Shown here: piece after piece, positions 18,534 to 33,829 of the stretch
Layout: every line of letters starts with the position of its first letter
How positions within the stretch are numbered: the stretch's first letter is position 1
Assembly: GCF_036417845.1 (NCBI RefSeq)
Contig: NC_090020.1
Span: forward strand, 40,532,425 to 40,596,424
Origin: Apteryx mantelli
Taxonomy: Eukaryota; Chordata; Aves; Apterygiformes; Apterygidae
Direction of reading: 5' to 3'
Length of the DNA: 64,000 nucleotides
The notes under the pieces: model-generated
Seen by the model: only the letters and a program-made list of their open reading frames with translations
Told to the model about the DNA's origin: nothing
The model's database searches: none
Translations under genes and position numbers: made by a program

Positions 18534-21500
18534 CCCCCTAGCAGACAGATTCAAATATTTATGTCCATCAACAAAACAAACTCTGCTCTGAGCAAGGCAT
18601 ACTGCAGATGGGAAAAGAAAAGGAATTATTCGGTTGTAAAGACCAAGTAAAAATACATCAGAGAACAAAGTTGAATTAAAACATGCCACATTTGGGTTAA
18701 TTTCATTCCTCCTTTCACTCACATCCCCTCTGAAAGTATTCTCAATTAAGTGAGAATTAAGTTAACCATTCAAATCTAGGCTTTGTTTTGGGTTTTTCTT
18801 TCTTTCTTTTTAAACCAAAGACCCAGTCTAATACTATTCTATAATACAGTATGTTTACTAGGAAAAAAATCCAGGAAAAATTTCCAGATAGGATTATACA
18901 ATTTAAAATCTATTCTCTAGATCATAACAAGATTAATAGGCATAAAGAGAATTGGTATCTTTAAGCCTGATTAGTAATTTCTGTATTCCTGCATTGCTGC
19001 GTGCTCATTTTTATATGCCTTGCATTCACCTGAGTTTCAGAAATGCTATGAAGGAGCACTCTGAAAAGCAGCCCTCCTTTACAGTAAGTGCTTAATGTTA
19101 GGCTTCCCAAAACAAAGGCACTCAACATTTTGAATGCTTAAGCAGCACTGAGTGGCTATTTCAAATAGCAAAACATAGTCTAGAAAGTTTTCCTGTACTT
19201 TAACTATAAATAGTTCTCACAAATACGGAATCTATTAAATATGATTGTTTGCATATGACACTAGAATGATAAGGTCTGGACTAAACTCAAGAATAGTAGC
19301 ATTTCAATGGTTCGTATTGTCATGAGAACGCCACGGTTTTACCACAAAGTTTGTAGAAATAAATAAAAATCTTGTTGGTTTTTTTTTCTGTTTTGGCTTA
19401 GAGTTATAATCACAACTCAGTGTTTTTCAGTAGAAAATCCTTACAATTTAGATTTCCAGTTTAATAACTGCTTTTTCACAATGTGCACTTTTCTACCATT
19501 TTTTTTAGGTTCGTACTCTGATAGTTTTATTTTCATAAGTCACTAGTGAATATATTGACAGTGAAAGGAAAAAGACTGACAACCCTGGTGACCAAAGTTG
19601 CCTTCAAGAAAGGGACCATGTCTTCCTCTGCCTTATGTACCATGTCGTAAAAGGCTGCACATACATGTCTGAAATACCTGCCCTGCTAATAGTCTTTGAA
19701 TTTGCTGGATTCTTGCAGGTAGGTGATCTTTGCTCCTTCATGTCTACGCTTAGAAGTTTCACAGAACGACTAGTATAAAGTGGAATAGTTTATTCAGAAT
19801 AAACCCATGTATGGGACTTACTCCAGTAAGCCAAATTCCAGAATACAAGTGCTCATTCTGATATCATTATTCAAGAACAGCTATTTTGGTAAACATCCAT
19901 GTGTAGACAAGGTCTCTGGGAGGGGGGAATGGCTCTTTTGGAAGAGAATGTGTGTGTGGTGGGCTGAACAACTAACCTTGCAAGGAAACTGTGAGCTGTA
20001 ATCTTTTTGTTGATCTGTGTCCAGTGTGCATGTCTGCATTCAAAATGGCTGTGTAAAGCATATTGTGGAAAATGTCTGGTCAACCTTAGCACCAAACAGA
20101 ACTGTGGGCTGCTACGGCAATAGAAATAAATAGTACCTAATGGCCAATAGAATTCCCCTATGTAAATAAATTAAACTGAACAGCACATAAGATGAATGGT
20201 CAAGCAGAAGTAGCTAATGAGCAATTTAAAGAATTAAAAAATTGCAGAATTCTTACTACTCCACAGCTGTTGCTCTGGTTCAATTCCTGATGCTTTATCA
20301 GATAAATTTTTTGCCTCAGTTTTTTGCATGACAAAGTATTTCCTGTAACATTATCTAGAACTATAGGTTAATGGGAACTGAAGTCCAGAGGCTAGTCCAG
20401 AAATACAGTTATTCAAAAAATACATGACATAGATAAATCAATTGGCTTTTCAACAGAGAGCAATGGTGTTCCAGTTTGCAACTTTTTACAGCAGGGCTTA
20501 CTTTATAACATCTTCCACAGTGAATTATTCATGGCAAGGAAGCCAAAACCAAAATGGCTGATGGAAATTGCAAAAACCATACACCTTAGGCTAGAAACCT
20601 GCCCCAAACAGCCTGCTATGAAATTCTGCACTCTTCCATTTTGACTACCAAGCAGCAGTTTTTCTACTTTTCTGTTTCCCTTCTGACAACCAGACCGGCC
20701 TTATTATTTCACTTTGTGCATGTGTGCTAAATCTACACTGGAAGCTAACTCCCTTGTTCGGAGAAAACAAGCAGGTTCTCTGTATGCTGTCACAGATACT
20801 TAGCCTCCATCCAGCTGAACAGACATGGAAAAAAAAAACTTTTTGTGCTTTTAGTGCAAAAGATGAAAAAATTCTCCAAAATACAATGTAGCACAGATAA
20901 AGAGCTGGAAAGACCAGGGACACCAGTGATGCTACAGGTCTCTGCACTTGGAAAGGAATTTGTCAAGTGAAAATATCCAGGGAACCTTAGAAAGAGAATA
21001 GCCCCTCACAGAACAGAGGAAATCAAAATGTCTCCAGTGGTCCAGTGATAACCACAGGGAAAGGTTCCACTAGACCAAAACGTAATGGTCAGTTTTATCT
21101 CAGAAAAGTAAGAAAATCCTGGCCAGATAATCTTGAGATCCTCCAAGGTGCACATCAATGCAACTTTAGCTATTTCTGATGCTTTAAAGAAACAAAAATA
21201 ATGTATCAAAACACTATCTTGCATTAAGAAAAACAAAAACAAAACCACAGACAACTCACTTCCCCTATGGTATTTATAGAGACAACACAAGGAAAAAGGA
21301 GGTGGGAGCTAGCCTATAGCAGTTGGGCTCAGGTAACATCCGTGCTGGCAGTCTGGAATAACCAGCAAGGAAAATCAAGGGTTAAACATCAAACAACAAC
21401 CTATAAAACTCCCTTTAATTTCTTGGCAACAAAATGATGTGTGCAGGAATGCTGGAAGACAGAGCAGCAGGGACTTAGGCACTGGCTATCCAGGCCCTTG

Positions 21501-23022
21501 CTGCTACCACGCAAACTGTCTACAGAACAGCTAGCAGCTAATGATGGATATACAGAAGGAACTTGAGCAGAATGTGAGGACTTAGATGGCCTTCAGTACC
21601 GCTCCGTGAGGATGACTGAGTGAAATGGCATGAACACAAGCTTAAACTCCTGCCTGACAACCAGCACAGACAAATCTCACATCTTTAATCTAACACATAT
21701 CAGAGTCACTGGCTAAACCATGCTCACTTGCAAAGAGTGTCAAATCTATATACATGATTCATTACCTGCAGCCACTGCAGCAATCACTGGACTTCAGTGC
21801 CTTCCCAAAGCCAAGAGCAAACCTTGGAATTCTGTTCCTCCTCCCACACTCCACTTCTGGTAAGCAAACAGTTCCTCCAGCAAAATGAGTGGGATATCTC
21901 CTCCCAGTTAATCCCAGAAGGATTACCATTACTGCTTTTGTTCAAGTGAGAGAAGCCTGCTGCAGGGATACCTTCACAACAGCACAGAAGGAAGGCCTTC
22001 CTGTTTGCAAACTATGAAATTTGATTTTCTAATGTTCTTTTATATTGGTCATCTAATTTACAGTATGAGAAAGTGCACCTAAAAAACAGTTTTTACAGTC
22101 TATACATACTCTGCCATTTTTATGAGAACATGTTAGTAGTAAGGTACCAGCGTTTCATACATTTGTCACTTAACCACACTTAAAGAAGATGGGTCCACGA
22201 GGAACTTGTAAAATGACCTCTGCACTCAATATGAAGGCATTTGGGACAACTTTAAGATTTCTTTCTCTGGAAAAGGTCTACTACACAGAATGTGCTTAGT
22301 GCTGATCTTGAAAATGTGCTTATTTGCTACTCTATTTTAAGCTAATTAATCATACAAATGTACTCATTCTTTTATTGCAGAGTTTCTGGTAGGAGCTATT
22401 GCTTCCACTAGAGCCTTTACAATTTTGAATTTTCCAGAAAAGAATATTTTCATTCTATTACATTTATATTTCCAGGGAATATCAAAAAAGTCAAAGACAA
22501 GTTGCCAATGTAATGTATGATCAAGATCTTAAATGTCAAAGAGTGCCAGTTCAATAGAGTTTTTTCCACAGTCAGATTAATCTCTACTTGTGTTGCTTCT
22601 TTTCAGACATGCAACCCCAAATTACACTTTTCAAATACACATGGGTTACTATGCTATTCATCTGAAATGGATTCATAACATTCTGGAATGCTTATCACTA
22701 CTTTTGATATGAAACCACTCATTCCTCTATTAGAATAGACTTTTAATGCATGCCAGGCAAGTCAATTACCTTGTGTCCTCTGACTTTCATTTCAGAATAA
22801 TTTCCTGTCTACTCTGCTCCTACACAGATTATTAAAATATGCCACATGCTGCAATGCAATGGCACTACTTAAAATAAAATTCCCAAAGAAACACTGAAAA
22901 TGTAAGAACATTAACAGTGACTTAGTTTGTACTATCTAATTGCTGGCAAGGAAACTCTAGTATTTCATATTAAGCTTAGGGCCCAAGCATGCTTCGTTAT
23001 AGGGATGGAACAAACTGACTTA

Positions 23023-23158
23023 TAACACAAATCTGAGCTAATCTAAACCGTGAGCTGTCCTAGCCATCTGAATTAAACCTGCAATATTTTTAACACAAAT
23101 CTGAGCTAATCTAAACCGTGAGCTGTCCTAGCCATCTGAATTAAACCTGCAATATTTT
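23023..23158. repeat. Perfect 68-bp tandem duplication, two copies
   Basis: Copy one is 23023-23090 and copy two is 23091-23158. Read base by base, they are identical. The unit begins TAACACAAATCTGAGC and ends CTGCAATATTTT. The lack of any mismatch in non-coding DNA points to a recent duplication, or an assembly artefact. Confidence 0.97.
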
Positions 23159-24241
23159 TAAAGTTCCAGCTGGTTTCAGTAAGAAATTAAGTCCACTTTA
23201 CTGTCCCTGATGCCAGGCTGCTGCCCTCTCTATTCCTGAATAGTAGCTTCTAGTTACATCCAGAGGAGGTGAGACAGGTACATTCTTGACCCTATTCCCC
23301 TACCCTGCTAACCTTCCCTTTCCCGGAGCAAGCCTGGCACCTTCCTTTTGAAATGTCTTCTTCCTGCCATTTTCACTGGTTTGATCACCCACCATGCCAT
23401 CTGGCTCTTCGTAGAACCTCCTGAGAGTTGTTCAGATTTGGGAAACAATCACAGAAGATCAGTCCAGGCACTCACAGAGGCAGAAAGGCTGAGCAGCTGC
23501 AAGAGAACCCAGAAAAACTTCCTTCAGAAGTAAGCATCAGGAAAGACTTAGAAAACATATAGGTGGCATTTTTCTGGACACCTCTCAGCTCTCTCAGGTC
23601 TCAAAACAAACACTTTACAGAGTTGAGGTACAATAGCAATATTGAATTCCCCCCAGCGCATGCAGAAACTATGTAAGTAGTGTAAAACACAAGGAAACTC
23701 TGTATTTAAGAGTTTCTTTTATTATTATATATAGTTTCAAAGAAAAATATTAAGGCTAAAGGAAAGGAAGTATGTTAAGCAAAGACAGAACATGCACTTT
23801 AGGAAGCTCCCTATCACTTTCCTCCATTTTGTTTAAGAAGTATTTGGTAAGCAAGAGTAAAGAATAATAAGAATGGGCAAATTTTGCTGCTGTTGGCACA
23901 CCCATTCTCCATCTTACTATTGCTGGGAAATACTGAGCATTTGCACGCTTTGATCACATATATTAGACAAAAGCAGTAAGAATAATTTTAATATAGATTT
24001 CTGTTATGGCAGAGGACCACAGTAGTTCTCTAGAATAGTGACTTGGAGGGAAAATGATTTCTCAGCTAAAACCACACGACTTGAAGAAATGACAGAATCA
24101 TTATTACTTTGTCTGCCTTCATCATCATCGTTTTTACTTTGTTTAATCACGCACAAAGGGGAAGAACAGTCCTGCCCTGTGCTCACAGTAACCTCAGAAC
24201 CTTTTTCAGGTTCGGTGGGAGAATTCAGTTTGTTCCACAGG

Positions 24242-24256
24242 TATATATATATATAT
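24242..24256. repeat. (TA)n microsatellite
   Basis: A short uninterrupted TA run of about seven units in intergenic DNA. Confidence 0.9.
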
Positions 24257-27200
24257 GAGCAAAGCTTTTTTAGGCTTTGAGCAAGGCAACATTCAAGGGC
24301 ACACTTAACTTTCAGAGTGTATCTTCCACTGAGTATGCTCAATGGCTGTTTTCTGCAGTATTTTTCATAATAGAGAGTTTTCCAGAAAGGGAAATGGTGT
24401 GCTTATGTGTGTATAGGCAATATAGCATTCCCTGATACAATTTGAATTTGATTCGCAAAGCAGTTATCCCCATCCACTTCTGCCAAAATCTATAGATGTG
24501 GACTTAAAAGAATTCTGGAAATTAATCTGATGTCTATGGGCTCTGCATAAAAGAGAGAGTTATACTGTATTTATTAGATCTGGTTTTGTATTCATGAGAA
24601 TTTTGGAGCATATTTTCACTTGACAAATGACGATGAATATATCTGAGAAAAAGATTAGTTAGTTAAATGTAGTCACCTACTAGCTTGAATAAGCATGTAG
24701 GAGCTACCATTTTTTTAAAAAAGTTAATTATTGTCAAGCTGACTTAATTTCAGCTTATTCAATGGGAAGTTTCACACCGTACTAAAAACATTTCTTAAAG
24801 CTTTTGCACTAAAATCGGTATAATTGTATCTATTTAAGATCCAAGTGTGACTGTAGTCACCAAAGTGACTATGTAAAAATAGCATATTTTACTCATATTT
24901 ACTCCTAGTGTGCATTGAGTTATAGATGCTTTTCCTTCTTCTATTTTTCTGTGATTAAAATATATTTTTTACCACTTTTAATTCCTGGTAGTTGTGCAGA
25001 ATCAACACAGCTGTGGGAGAATGAGCTAGATACTTTTCCATTTGTGTAAGATAAGCAGATTTATTAGCTAACCTCTGATTCTTTAATCTTTATTATCTGT
25101 GATATGGTGTGATCAGAAAAAAAACAGCTTTACTTTGAGAACCCAGGTTAGGTTTTCAGAACTGGCTGTATTGAAGCCCCTCAAAAGAACAAATGTGATA
25201 CAGAAAATCTAAGGGACAATGAAAACACACAACTCTCTTTAAGTTATAGTTGCAGTCACTTAAAAGCCACGTTTTAAGCATTTCCCCACATAATGTCAGC
25301 TGAAAAAATTGCCAGTACTTGATACCTTGATTGCTCGATTACTGCACTCATCTCAAATATATTTTTGGTTAAGTACCCCAGTAATATTTCATACATTCTT
25401 CTAGTTTCATGACTTGTGCATAAAAAAAATCTCTGGGAAACAATGACCCAAGAAGAATGGAATTAAGATTTCATTCTTCTAACCTTAAAAGATTGGAAGG
25501 GAACGTCTCCTCTTTTGTGATTTCACTTTCTACTTGAGGAAAGTCAGATCTCCTATTGGAATATCCCGGATAATTTCAAAATATTCTGGAGAATTGATGT
25601 TGACATTAAGAGGGCTTGACTATATAAAACATTTAAAATAATCTAATCTACAAAGAGGAATGAATCAGTATTTTGGCAGCCTCTTCAAGAAACACAATTC
25701 CAACTAATTCCAAATGTAACCAAAAAAGACTGAGAATACTACCTATTAGGAGTCTACAAGATAAGAGATACTAAAAAAGCACATTTGATTTATGAGGCAG
25801 GAATACGTTGAGCAGTCTAAAATCATCAATGAAGAATGCAAATAAGGAAACTAGCTGCAGTTCTTCTCTGGAACCAACAACTTGTGATTTAGTTTTACAT
25901 GTCTCAGTTTTACATTTCAAGAAAAGCTGAGCAAAATACCAGTGCTAATAGACACAGCACAGAGAAATGGAGTGATTTAACATCTGAATACCTAAGAAGA
26001 CTGTATGGCATTAGGTTACATTAGAGCAAATGAACGTCCAGTCGGCTGTGCTGTACCAATAAAATGTCCTAGAACTGAACTTTTTGTGGACAATAGATCA
26101 GATTCAGCCAGAGACAAATAGAATCTAAAAGAAACAGGGCCCAAGCCATAATCCTGTTTATATCCTGAATAGTGAGCACAAAACTCTGTCAAATCAATAT
26201 GCTGAGACAGGATGACTGAAAAGCCATGAGACTTCAGTAACGATACCCCTTTGGTCATGAGCCAGTAACTTGGTTCCTGTTCCCAGCTCAGCTCTGTCCC
26301 AAATCATATAATGGGCCAACTTCCCTTCCTGAAACTAGCATCTCTGTAGACATACTACTTCTTATCCATCTCTGTAAAAAGCTTTTACACCTTCAGATGA
26401 AAAATAGTGTAAGTGCTAGATTTGACATCTATTATTTAAAGCACAATGAATTAACCTACACATTGGCCAGGAGAGAGGATTATTAATCTTCAGAGCACTT
26501 CTGTTTGCCTATTTTGTGCTATGTTATGTACAAGATACTCTTGAGCGTGTGTGCCTGCAAATATATGCGTGAGAGAGAGGGAAAGAGAAAGGCAGAATGA
26601 CAGTGTGCATAATAGATCTCAATGAAAACAAAAGCTAGTTTGGCAGTCTGGGTTGCCAAGAGACCTAATATTCTATTATGATCAAAATAATGCCAAAGGA
26701 AATAGAGAGGTCAAGCAGCAGCAGCAAAAAATTCATCATCAGTCAGGGTATGAAGATCAAAATAAACTCTTAGGAGTGTTGTTGCACAGTGCAGAGGACA
26801 GGATCCAGCCTGAGAGTAAGCCAAGAGATCTTGCTTTGAAAGATATTGCCACAGTTGCAGTGTGTTACACTCACTAAAAAAAAGAAGGAAGGTTGAATAT
26901 TAGATGGCAACATGCTGGATCTTCTATTGGTAACAGATTTTTTTCTTAAAAACTGGACTGATAATTGTTTTACTTTATGGCATTATTAAGAAGTTCTCCA
27001 CCATCAAAGAAAGATTAACAGTGTGAGAACCCAGAGGGATTAGAGAATCAAGAAAAACTGTAACTATTTAGACCAAAGATTTGGCAAAACATAATAGTGC
27101 CCTGAGGAGTTAGAGCATAAAACGCCAGAAGTATTTGTAGCTTGAGAATTGTGACAGGCTCAGGATTTGGAATTACAGAATTGTTAGTGTTGGCAGCTTC

Positions 27201-29930
27201 GTTAGAGGGCAGCTGACTCCCAAGGATCTTAATTTGGTTCTCAAAGTGGGACGTGAACAGTTCACAAAGTTCTGTTGATGGAGGAAGAGCCAGATTAGAC
27301 AGCTTCCCTGCAATAAAAAGTTACAAGAGAGTAGGGCAGTCTGCCCGTTCAGCAATTAAGTTGGAATAATAAGCAGATCTGGCTTGTTTCAAAACATTTC
27401 TGTACACATTTATACGGTCCAAACTTGTAAGTGTACATGCAGTCAAGAAGTCCTCAAACAGCATTTAACTTATGGCCCAGAACCTTCACTTTTGAGTGCA
27501 TCTGCCAAAGAGGAGTCTACAGAAGTGGTATGTCCTTTAGGACATTATGAAGATGGTTCAGCTATTCTATATTTAAGAAAAAATAGAGAATTTCATGAGG
27601 TAAACAATAATATAACAGAAAGCATTATTTGTCTGGTAGATGACTGTTCAGTTTAGAATGCATAAAAAGATATCAAAAACCTTATTTAGGTTTTACTCGG
27701 CCTTAAAGAGATTTGGGGGGATTTGGGCAAGAATAAATGGTAGAAACAAATAACAAGAAATGGTGGCAACTGGCACCTCCCTCACAATTTTTATCTACAA
27801 AGCCTCTTAGGAACATCAGTCACACTGCAGATGGCTATCCTCCAGATGAAGAAACCAAGTCAGTGGAAAAAAAAATGGGGCTTGATCCTACACAGAGTAA
27901 GTATGGGTTTAGGCTTCACACATAAAAATATATTCTTTGAAATCAATGGAACAAATGTCAGGTGCACAGCTGAACATATGTGCAGTATTTTGGGGACTTC
28001 TGTTATATATACACAAACATAATCACTCTGAAACAGAATTAGGACACTGGAATCTCCCACCCCTACTGCCTCTGCCTTTTACAGCTAACCGCAAATAGAG
28101 ATCACACTGTCACATTTCATTCCCAGCAGCTGAAGAAAAGATGACCTTATAAAGTGCTGAGCACACCTCTGGCACTTTTAAGGTGACAACTTATGACAGA
28201 ACAGCTTTATTTTATATTGTTTTCCTTCAAGTAGACTATCTTAAAGTTATTTGACTAATGTGAGCACAGTGTTGAACTTTAAAAAAAACAGAGATGAGAA
28301 TTAAGAAGTACATGGTAAAAATCAGAGATGCTTTAAGAGTATCTGAAATGAACTCAAAAATAAGGGAGGGGAAAAACTCTGAAAACACTACCCTTTCCTC
28401 CAGGAGGCATGGAGCAAAAGGTTCCTGCACCACCTGGGAAGCAGGCTAGTGCCTAGGCAAGAAGCATGAGTGGAAAAAAGGTTAGAGCAATCTCTCAAAA
28501 TGATACCCTTGCTGATAGTGCAGGACTGAGGCAGACTGACAACAGAGGAAAAAGCATTTACTTTATTCCACAGCTGTATCTTCTATGACATATGTCTGTC
28601 CCAAACAGCTTGTGGTCTCGACTGATCTTTTAGGAAGCCCCACCAAGAGAGACAGTTAGAATTGGACTATGCAAAGCCTTGGAGATATATTCTGTAGAGG
28701 AATTCTGTGCTGTGAGGGGAAAGTCTGTACAACCACCAACTTCAGCTTTCATGTTTTTGATTCTGGGCTTCAGCTGTAGCCCCCATTTCTTTTACAGCAT
28801 TGAAACAAACAGAAAGCTTAAACCTGGAAAACAAAATCAAATAGCAATACAAATGGATCCATAGATCATCATAGCACATACCAAAAATTGTTCCAATGCA
28901 GGAGGAGCACCTCTATATCACAAGGGACACAAGTCTGTTTGGGAGGCACGATCTAAGAGTGCTAGATATTCTTCAGCTATCACTGCTTGATATATGAAGT
29001 ACATGGTGCGTACTGCAATAATAATAATTCCAATGAACTAATGACATTCTTCCAGAGAGAATGGAGCACAAAGATGACAACTTCATCTGAAAGCCTGAGA
29101 AAAACTGGACAGTGGTCTTGTCCACCTGTGGCTGGAACCAGCCACAGAACTGAAGCATTCAGATTGTTTATTTAATGAATTTTGCAGTGGATTCAGTGGA
29201 AAGTGGTCCAGAAGTGAATCAGTTTCCTTTGCCTGTACCCTTAAATTTGATGAATAGAGCCTTTGGTAAAGCTACTGAAAGTCCTATTCGTGACAGCTAG
29301 ATCGTGGAGTACAATGTTCTTGGAACTAACTCTGAGAAATAGGACATGTAAGATTTGGGGGTTTAATGACATATTGCAAAACCTTTCCTAAATTGCCTCC
29401 ATATTCATATAGGTTTTGCCTTGTTTCTCTTATGCTTTTTCCATATTAATTAGTAGCAGAGACTTCTTCAGTTACTTCTGCATGATGAAGAAGAGGATAA
29501 CATGTTACTGTTTGTCCTATTTTAGGAAACTGAGCAATTTGCTTCACCCTCAATGGCTTCAGAGTTTATTTTTGTAAGATTAAAGACAGAGTGCATATGG
29601 CAGTAATTCTGGTGTTTCTTCTTGTGGGTAAATCATACAGTGCAGTTGGACACATTGGGAAATCATATTATTGCGCATTTTATCATCAGAAAGGGTCTTA
29701 AGCAGTAAGTGATAGAAGTTTAAATTCTTGGTAATATCAGGAGGCTAGTACACTTCCAATCATCCCCTTCAGCATTAAAACATTATGATGCCAGACAGTA
29801 ACTGGTTTTCCTGATTTGGTATCTTAGTTAACAGTATAGATTAATAATGTAAATTACAGTGATGCTATAGAGAAGAACTCTGAGCAGGCAGCTCAGAAAG
29901 CAGGGCAGCAAGAAGGCTGTTTGCAAGAAC

Positions 29931-29944
29931 TGTGTGTGTGTGTG
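29931..29944. repeat. (TG)n microsatellite
   Basis: Seven uninterrupted TG units in intergenic DNA. Confidence 0.9.
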
Positions 29945-32900
29945 AGCACAGCTGCACATTTTAGCTCAACTACCTGAACGTTTTGATCAAAACAAAAACA
30001 AGACCATCATTTACCACCTATATAACTCTTAACCTTTTTGTCTCGGGCCTCAGTCCTGCGAGGGGAGAGGAATTCCCTCCTGCTCCTTTCAGAAAGCCTA
30101 CTGCATTAGCCTAGTTCTGTAGGGCTAGTGAGACGCAAAAGGTAGTAAGAAATAAGATAAAAGGAAGTTGGTAACAGCAAGGGAGTGCAAGGTGGCAAGC
30201 CATCACTAGGATACATATCACATCCTGAAAGGAACTGTGGTGTTAAATTAGTCCATTCTCTTTGCAATGCTTTGGAAAGAAAAATACAAAAGCATTATGG
30301 CAGTGTTCAATGGAAAAGAAACAGGTACAAGGTCAAATAGACTGTGAGATGCTAGAATCACATCCTTCCTAGATATGTACAGCTAGTTCTAGGGTGCACC
30401 TACATGTTCAGTTTAATCTTACCTAACAGCAGGCTTCTCCCACTCTACAAAAAAAATCTACAAAAAAAAAAAAAAAGAGAAAGATTACTTTTCAGTCAGA
30501 TCAGCAGGTTGATCTGACTCTCTGTACAGCTGCCTGATCCCTGTAAATGAGATAAAAGACTGGCTAGAGCTTGGGATGCACAGGAAGAGAGAAGAAAAAG
30601 TGGAATCACCTCTTTTGGCAACCACCCACAATTTCGTCAGGTTGGGTGTAACACAAAAAGGCACCTTCACGGCGCAGTAAGTGCAGTTTCTGAATCCTGC
30701 TAGTCCTGCTGCGCACACAGACTGCTGTCAGTTTGGAGTGTTTTATATCTGCTCGCAGACCCTGCCTCCCCGCAGGCCAAGCTGCCAGCAGCACCTTGCT
30801 GCAGTGTCGCTACGTGCTGGACCCCGTAACATCTCCTCTGGTTCTTACATAGATCGGCTCCCCACTTCAATGACTGGGGAAGAGGCCTTGGAGAAGAGCA
30901 GATTAAGGAGTGCAGATTAAGAAACATCAAAAAAAACCCCTGCATTTCCAGTTATGGAGGCAGAGAATAATCTTTTCACCAACATATCATTGCCTAATCC
31001 TCAATAACATACAGTAACATGCAGGGGTCTACTATAAAACTGGGGGCTAATGTGGGGGAATCTGAAGTGAGTGACCACTCTGACTCCATATCTTTTCTGT
31101 CCAATCCTGTCTAGTTCCAAGATGCCTGGTTGAAAAGTTTTATGCATAAACACAAAAGGTCTTGATACAATGCCCCTTCCTCCTCCCCTGGAATTCAACA
31201 GGAAATGCTCCCTCAGTGATCTTGGCATGCAATGCTATCATGACGGCTTCATATTTGGAGATATGGTAGTCACATTTTGGGCTGATGATGAAGCCACAAA
31301 AACCTGGCATGTTCTTGTCTTGATGAACAATCCTGGCTGCTGACTGGACACTACATTTAAGACAGGAAAAAAAAGGGTCAGTAAAAGCAGGTGAACTCCA
31401 AAAACAGCTCCATATCTAGAGTACTTATCTCCTGGCCTACTGTTCTGCCATGCTTAGTAAAGAGCAAGATAGCTCTGGTAATAGTTTTTAGGTGACTCTG
31501 GCAAATTAATCACATTCAGACAGGACTGGCAACTTCTGATGCATCGACTTTAGTTCTTCTGCTGAAAGAATCCTTTGGTGTCCAAACAGTACGCCAGTCT
31601 AATCAAAGTAAGTTCACCCTATTTCTCTACATGTTCCTCAAAGTCCAATACTGCTACTCCTATTTCTTTCATATGTGGACAAAGGTAGGAGAAGTGAATT
31701 AAATAAAAGCGAATATAATGGAAATAAGCAATCTATAATTGCTTATATTAATAAAAAAAGGTTATGCCTACATGAATCATATCAATAGTTCTTGGAAATA
31801 AAGAACATTTCCATTCTTGAAATATTTTGAACATGTTTCCTCCTGAAAGAAAGTATCTCAACTATTTCCTAGTAACCAGAGTTTGAATAAAGACTGGATT
31901 TTATATCATCCCTTCTGAGCCTTACTCCTATTTGAGTCAAGAAAAGTTAGCCACTAAGCCTATGTGTTGTCACCTGGAAACTTTCATAGCACACTTTTCT
32001 TGCCTTCAAGTGAGAAAGAAAATAGAAGTTCGTTTTAAAAGTCTGTATTTTCAAGTGTGATTTGGCCTTGTTCTTATTATTTTCTTCCTTCCGTCTTTTC
32101 TTTTTTGCTGTTTGGCCATTTCTTGGGGAAGAAAAACACCCTTCAAATAAACATGAATAAACATTCAAATAAACATCTGCTCATCAAGATTATCATCTTT
32201 TCACTGGTTCTTTTCCTTGCTATTTCACTGTTTAAACTTTGCAAATAAGGATATGAAAAATGAACTAGCATCATCCTAATTATTCCTTTATTTGCAGGAT
32301 AAGCTAGACTAAATCTGTTCTCCAAGTCCTACTGAATTTATCACATCGATCATAAGACAGGACTAGAAGCAATGCAATCTCTTAAGTACACAAGATTTGA
32401 CATAGCTGAATACGGTCTTTCCTGGGGTTGTGGCAGTACTAGCCTGAACTAGATCCCCAAGCCGCTCTTGACACCAGACTTTCAGTGATCTAAGGCCTCC
32501 TGAAGTCAACGGCAGCTTTGATGACACCTGAAGTCAGGCCAGGCACTCACTACCTCTGCTAGCCTGCTCACTCTACTCTCACGTGCATTTATGGCTACTC
32601 TTTTCAGAAGCTTTTTAAGAGTTTCTCACAGCACTTCCCAGGCTAGTCTGTAAAATTCCTAGCTCATTCTCAAAGTCAAATCATCGAAATACCAAACTCT
32701 CTTTTCAACTGCCAATATTTTTTATGAGAGCAATGGAACTGCCACCACAGCTTCTGAGCTTTTATAGTCAGAGATGGCTGTGACAGCCCAAGCAGCCTTT
32801 TTCCTGCTCTTCAGTCACACAGTCCTCTTATATGGAGCCTACTTGTTTTTCCTGCCCCTGGACTGGCTCTTGTCAGGTCGCAGACTGTGGACTGCTACCT

Positions 32901-33829
32901 TATCGAGCTGTCAGGGCTAACGTTCTTAATAAAACAGCAACCAGCTCATGATCTATAGTTATCTATAATTGCATACAATCATTTCTCAGTTCTGTGAGAG
33001 CCACAGCACTTTTGGAGGTGTATTTTGTCTGTACATGTTAGGGTGCAACAACTACAGATTTTAAAAGTTTATTAAGAAGAAGACCCAAGGAAATAGTAAA
33101 CGATGAGTGTGGCTATACATGTAGGGAAGAGAGAAACATTTTAAATGGCAGCTAGGGAAATAAGAGGATAGGAAAAATGAAGTATTATTATTTTAAAGGT
33201 GTTGATTTTGTGTACATTTGAAATAGCAGCATTCTGCAGAAAGATACAGAAGTACTTACAAGACTTTTTCCTCCTCCCCACTCTGGTTTTGAAAAACATT
33301 TCCTTAGGAAACAAAGGGTTCTGTTAAAAAACAATTCTATTATTTTGAAATATGATGCCTTCCAAATACATTTGTTATTCAGAAAACAAAATACAGACAA
33401 TCTGCAACTGGTTAGTGGACTACAGTTTTAGAATCAAGTAACTTAACTAACTTCCATCATTTATCCTGAATCCTGGGCATGTACTCAGTTTTATAGTCAT
33501 TACCTGCATGGTGACACTGAGAGCAGCTGGGATTACTCATGTCAGGAGCTTAATCATTTATTTTCAAGGCATCTCTTTAGCTTCTGTAACTTTGAATGCC
33601 TGGGAAAACCCTTCTCCAAAGAATATACTTTCTATTAAATTTGCTGATTTTGCAAGACTGACATTATTGCTAGGTACATACAGAAAGGTAAGATTAGTAG
33701 GTAACAAAACCACAGGTTTAGGGAAGATGGTCAGCTGCTTTCTACCTCATTCATTTCACTCTGCCAATTTATGACTTTGAAGAGGATCCAGTCTGAAAAG
33801 TAGATGCAAAGGTCGGTAGGAGCTCAGTG

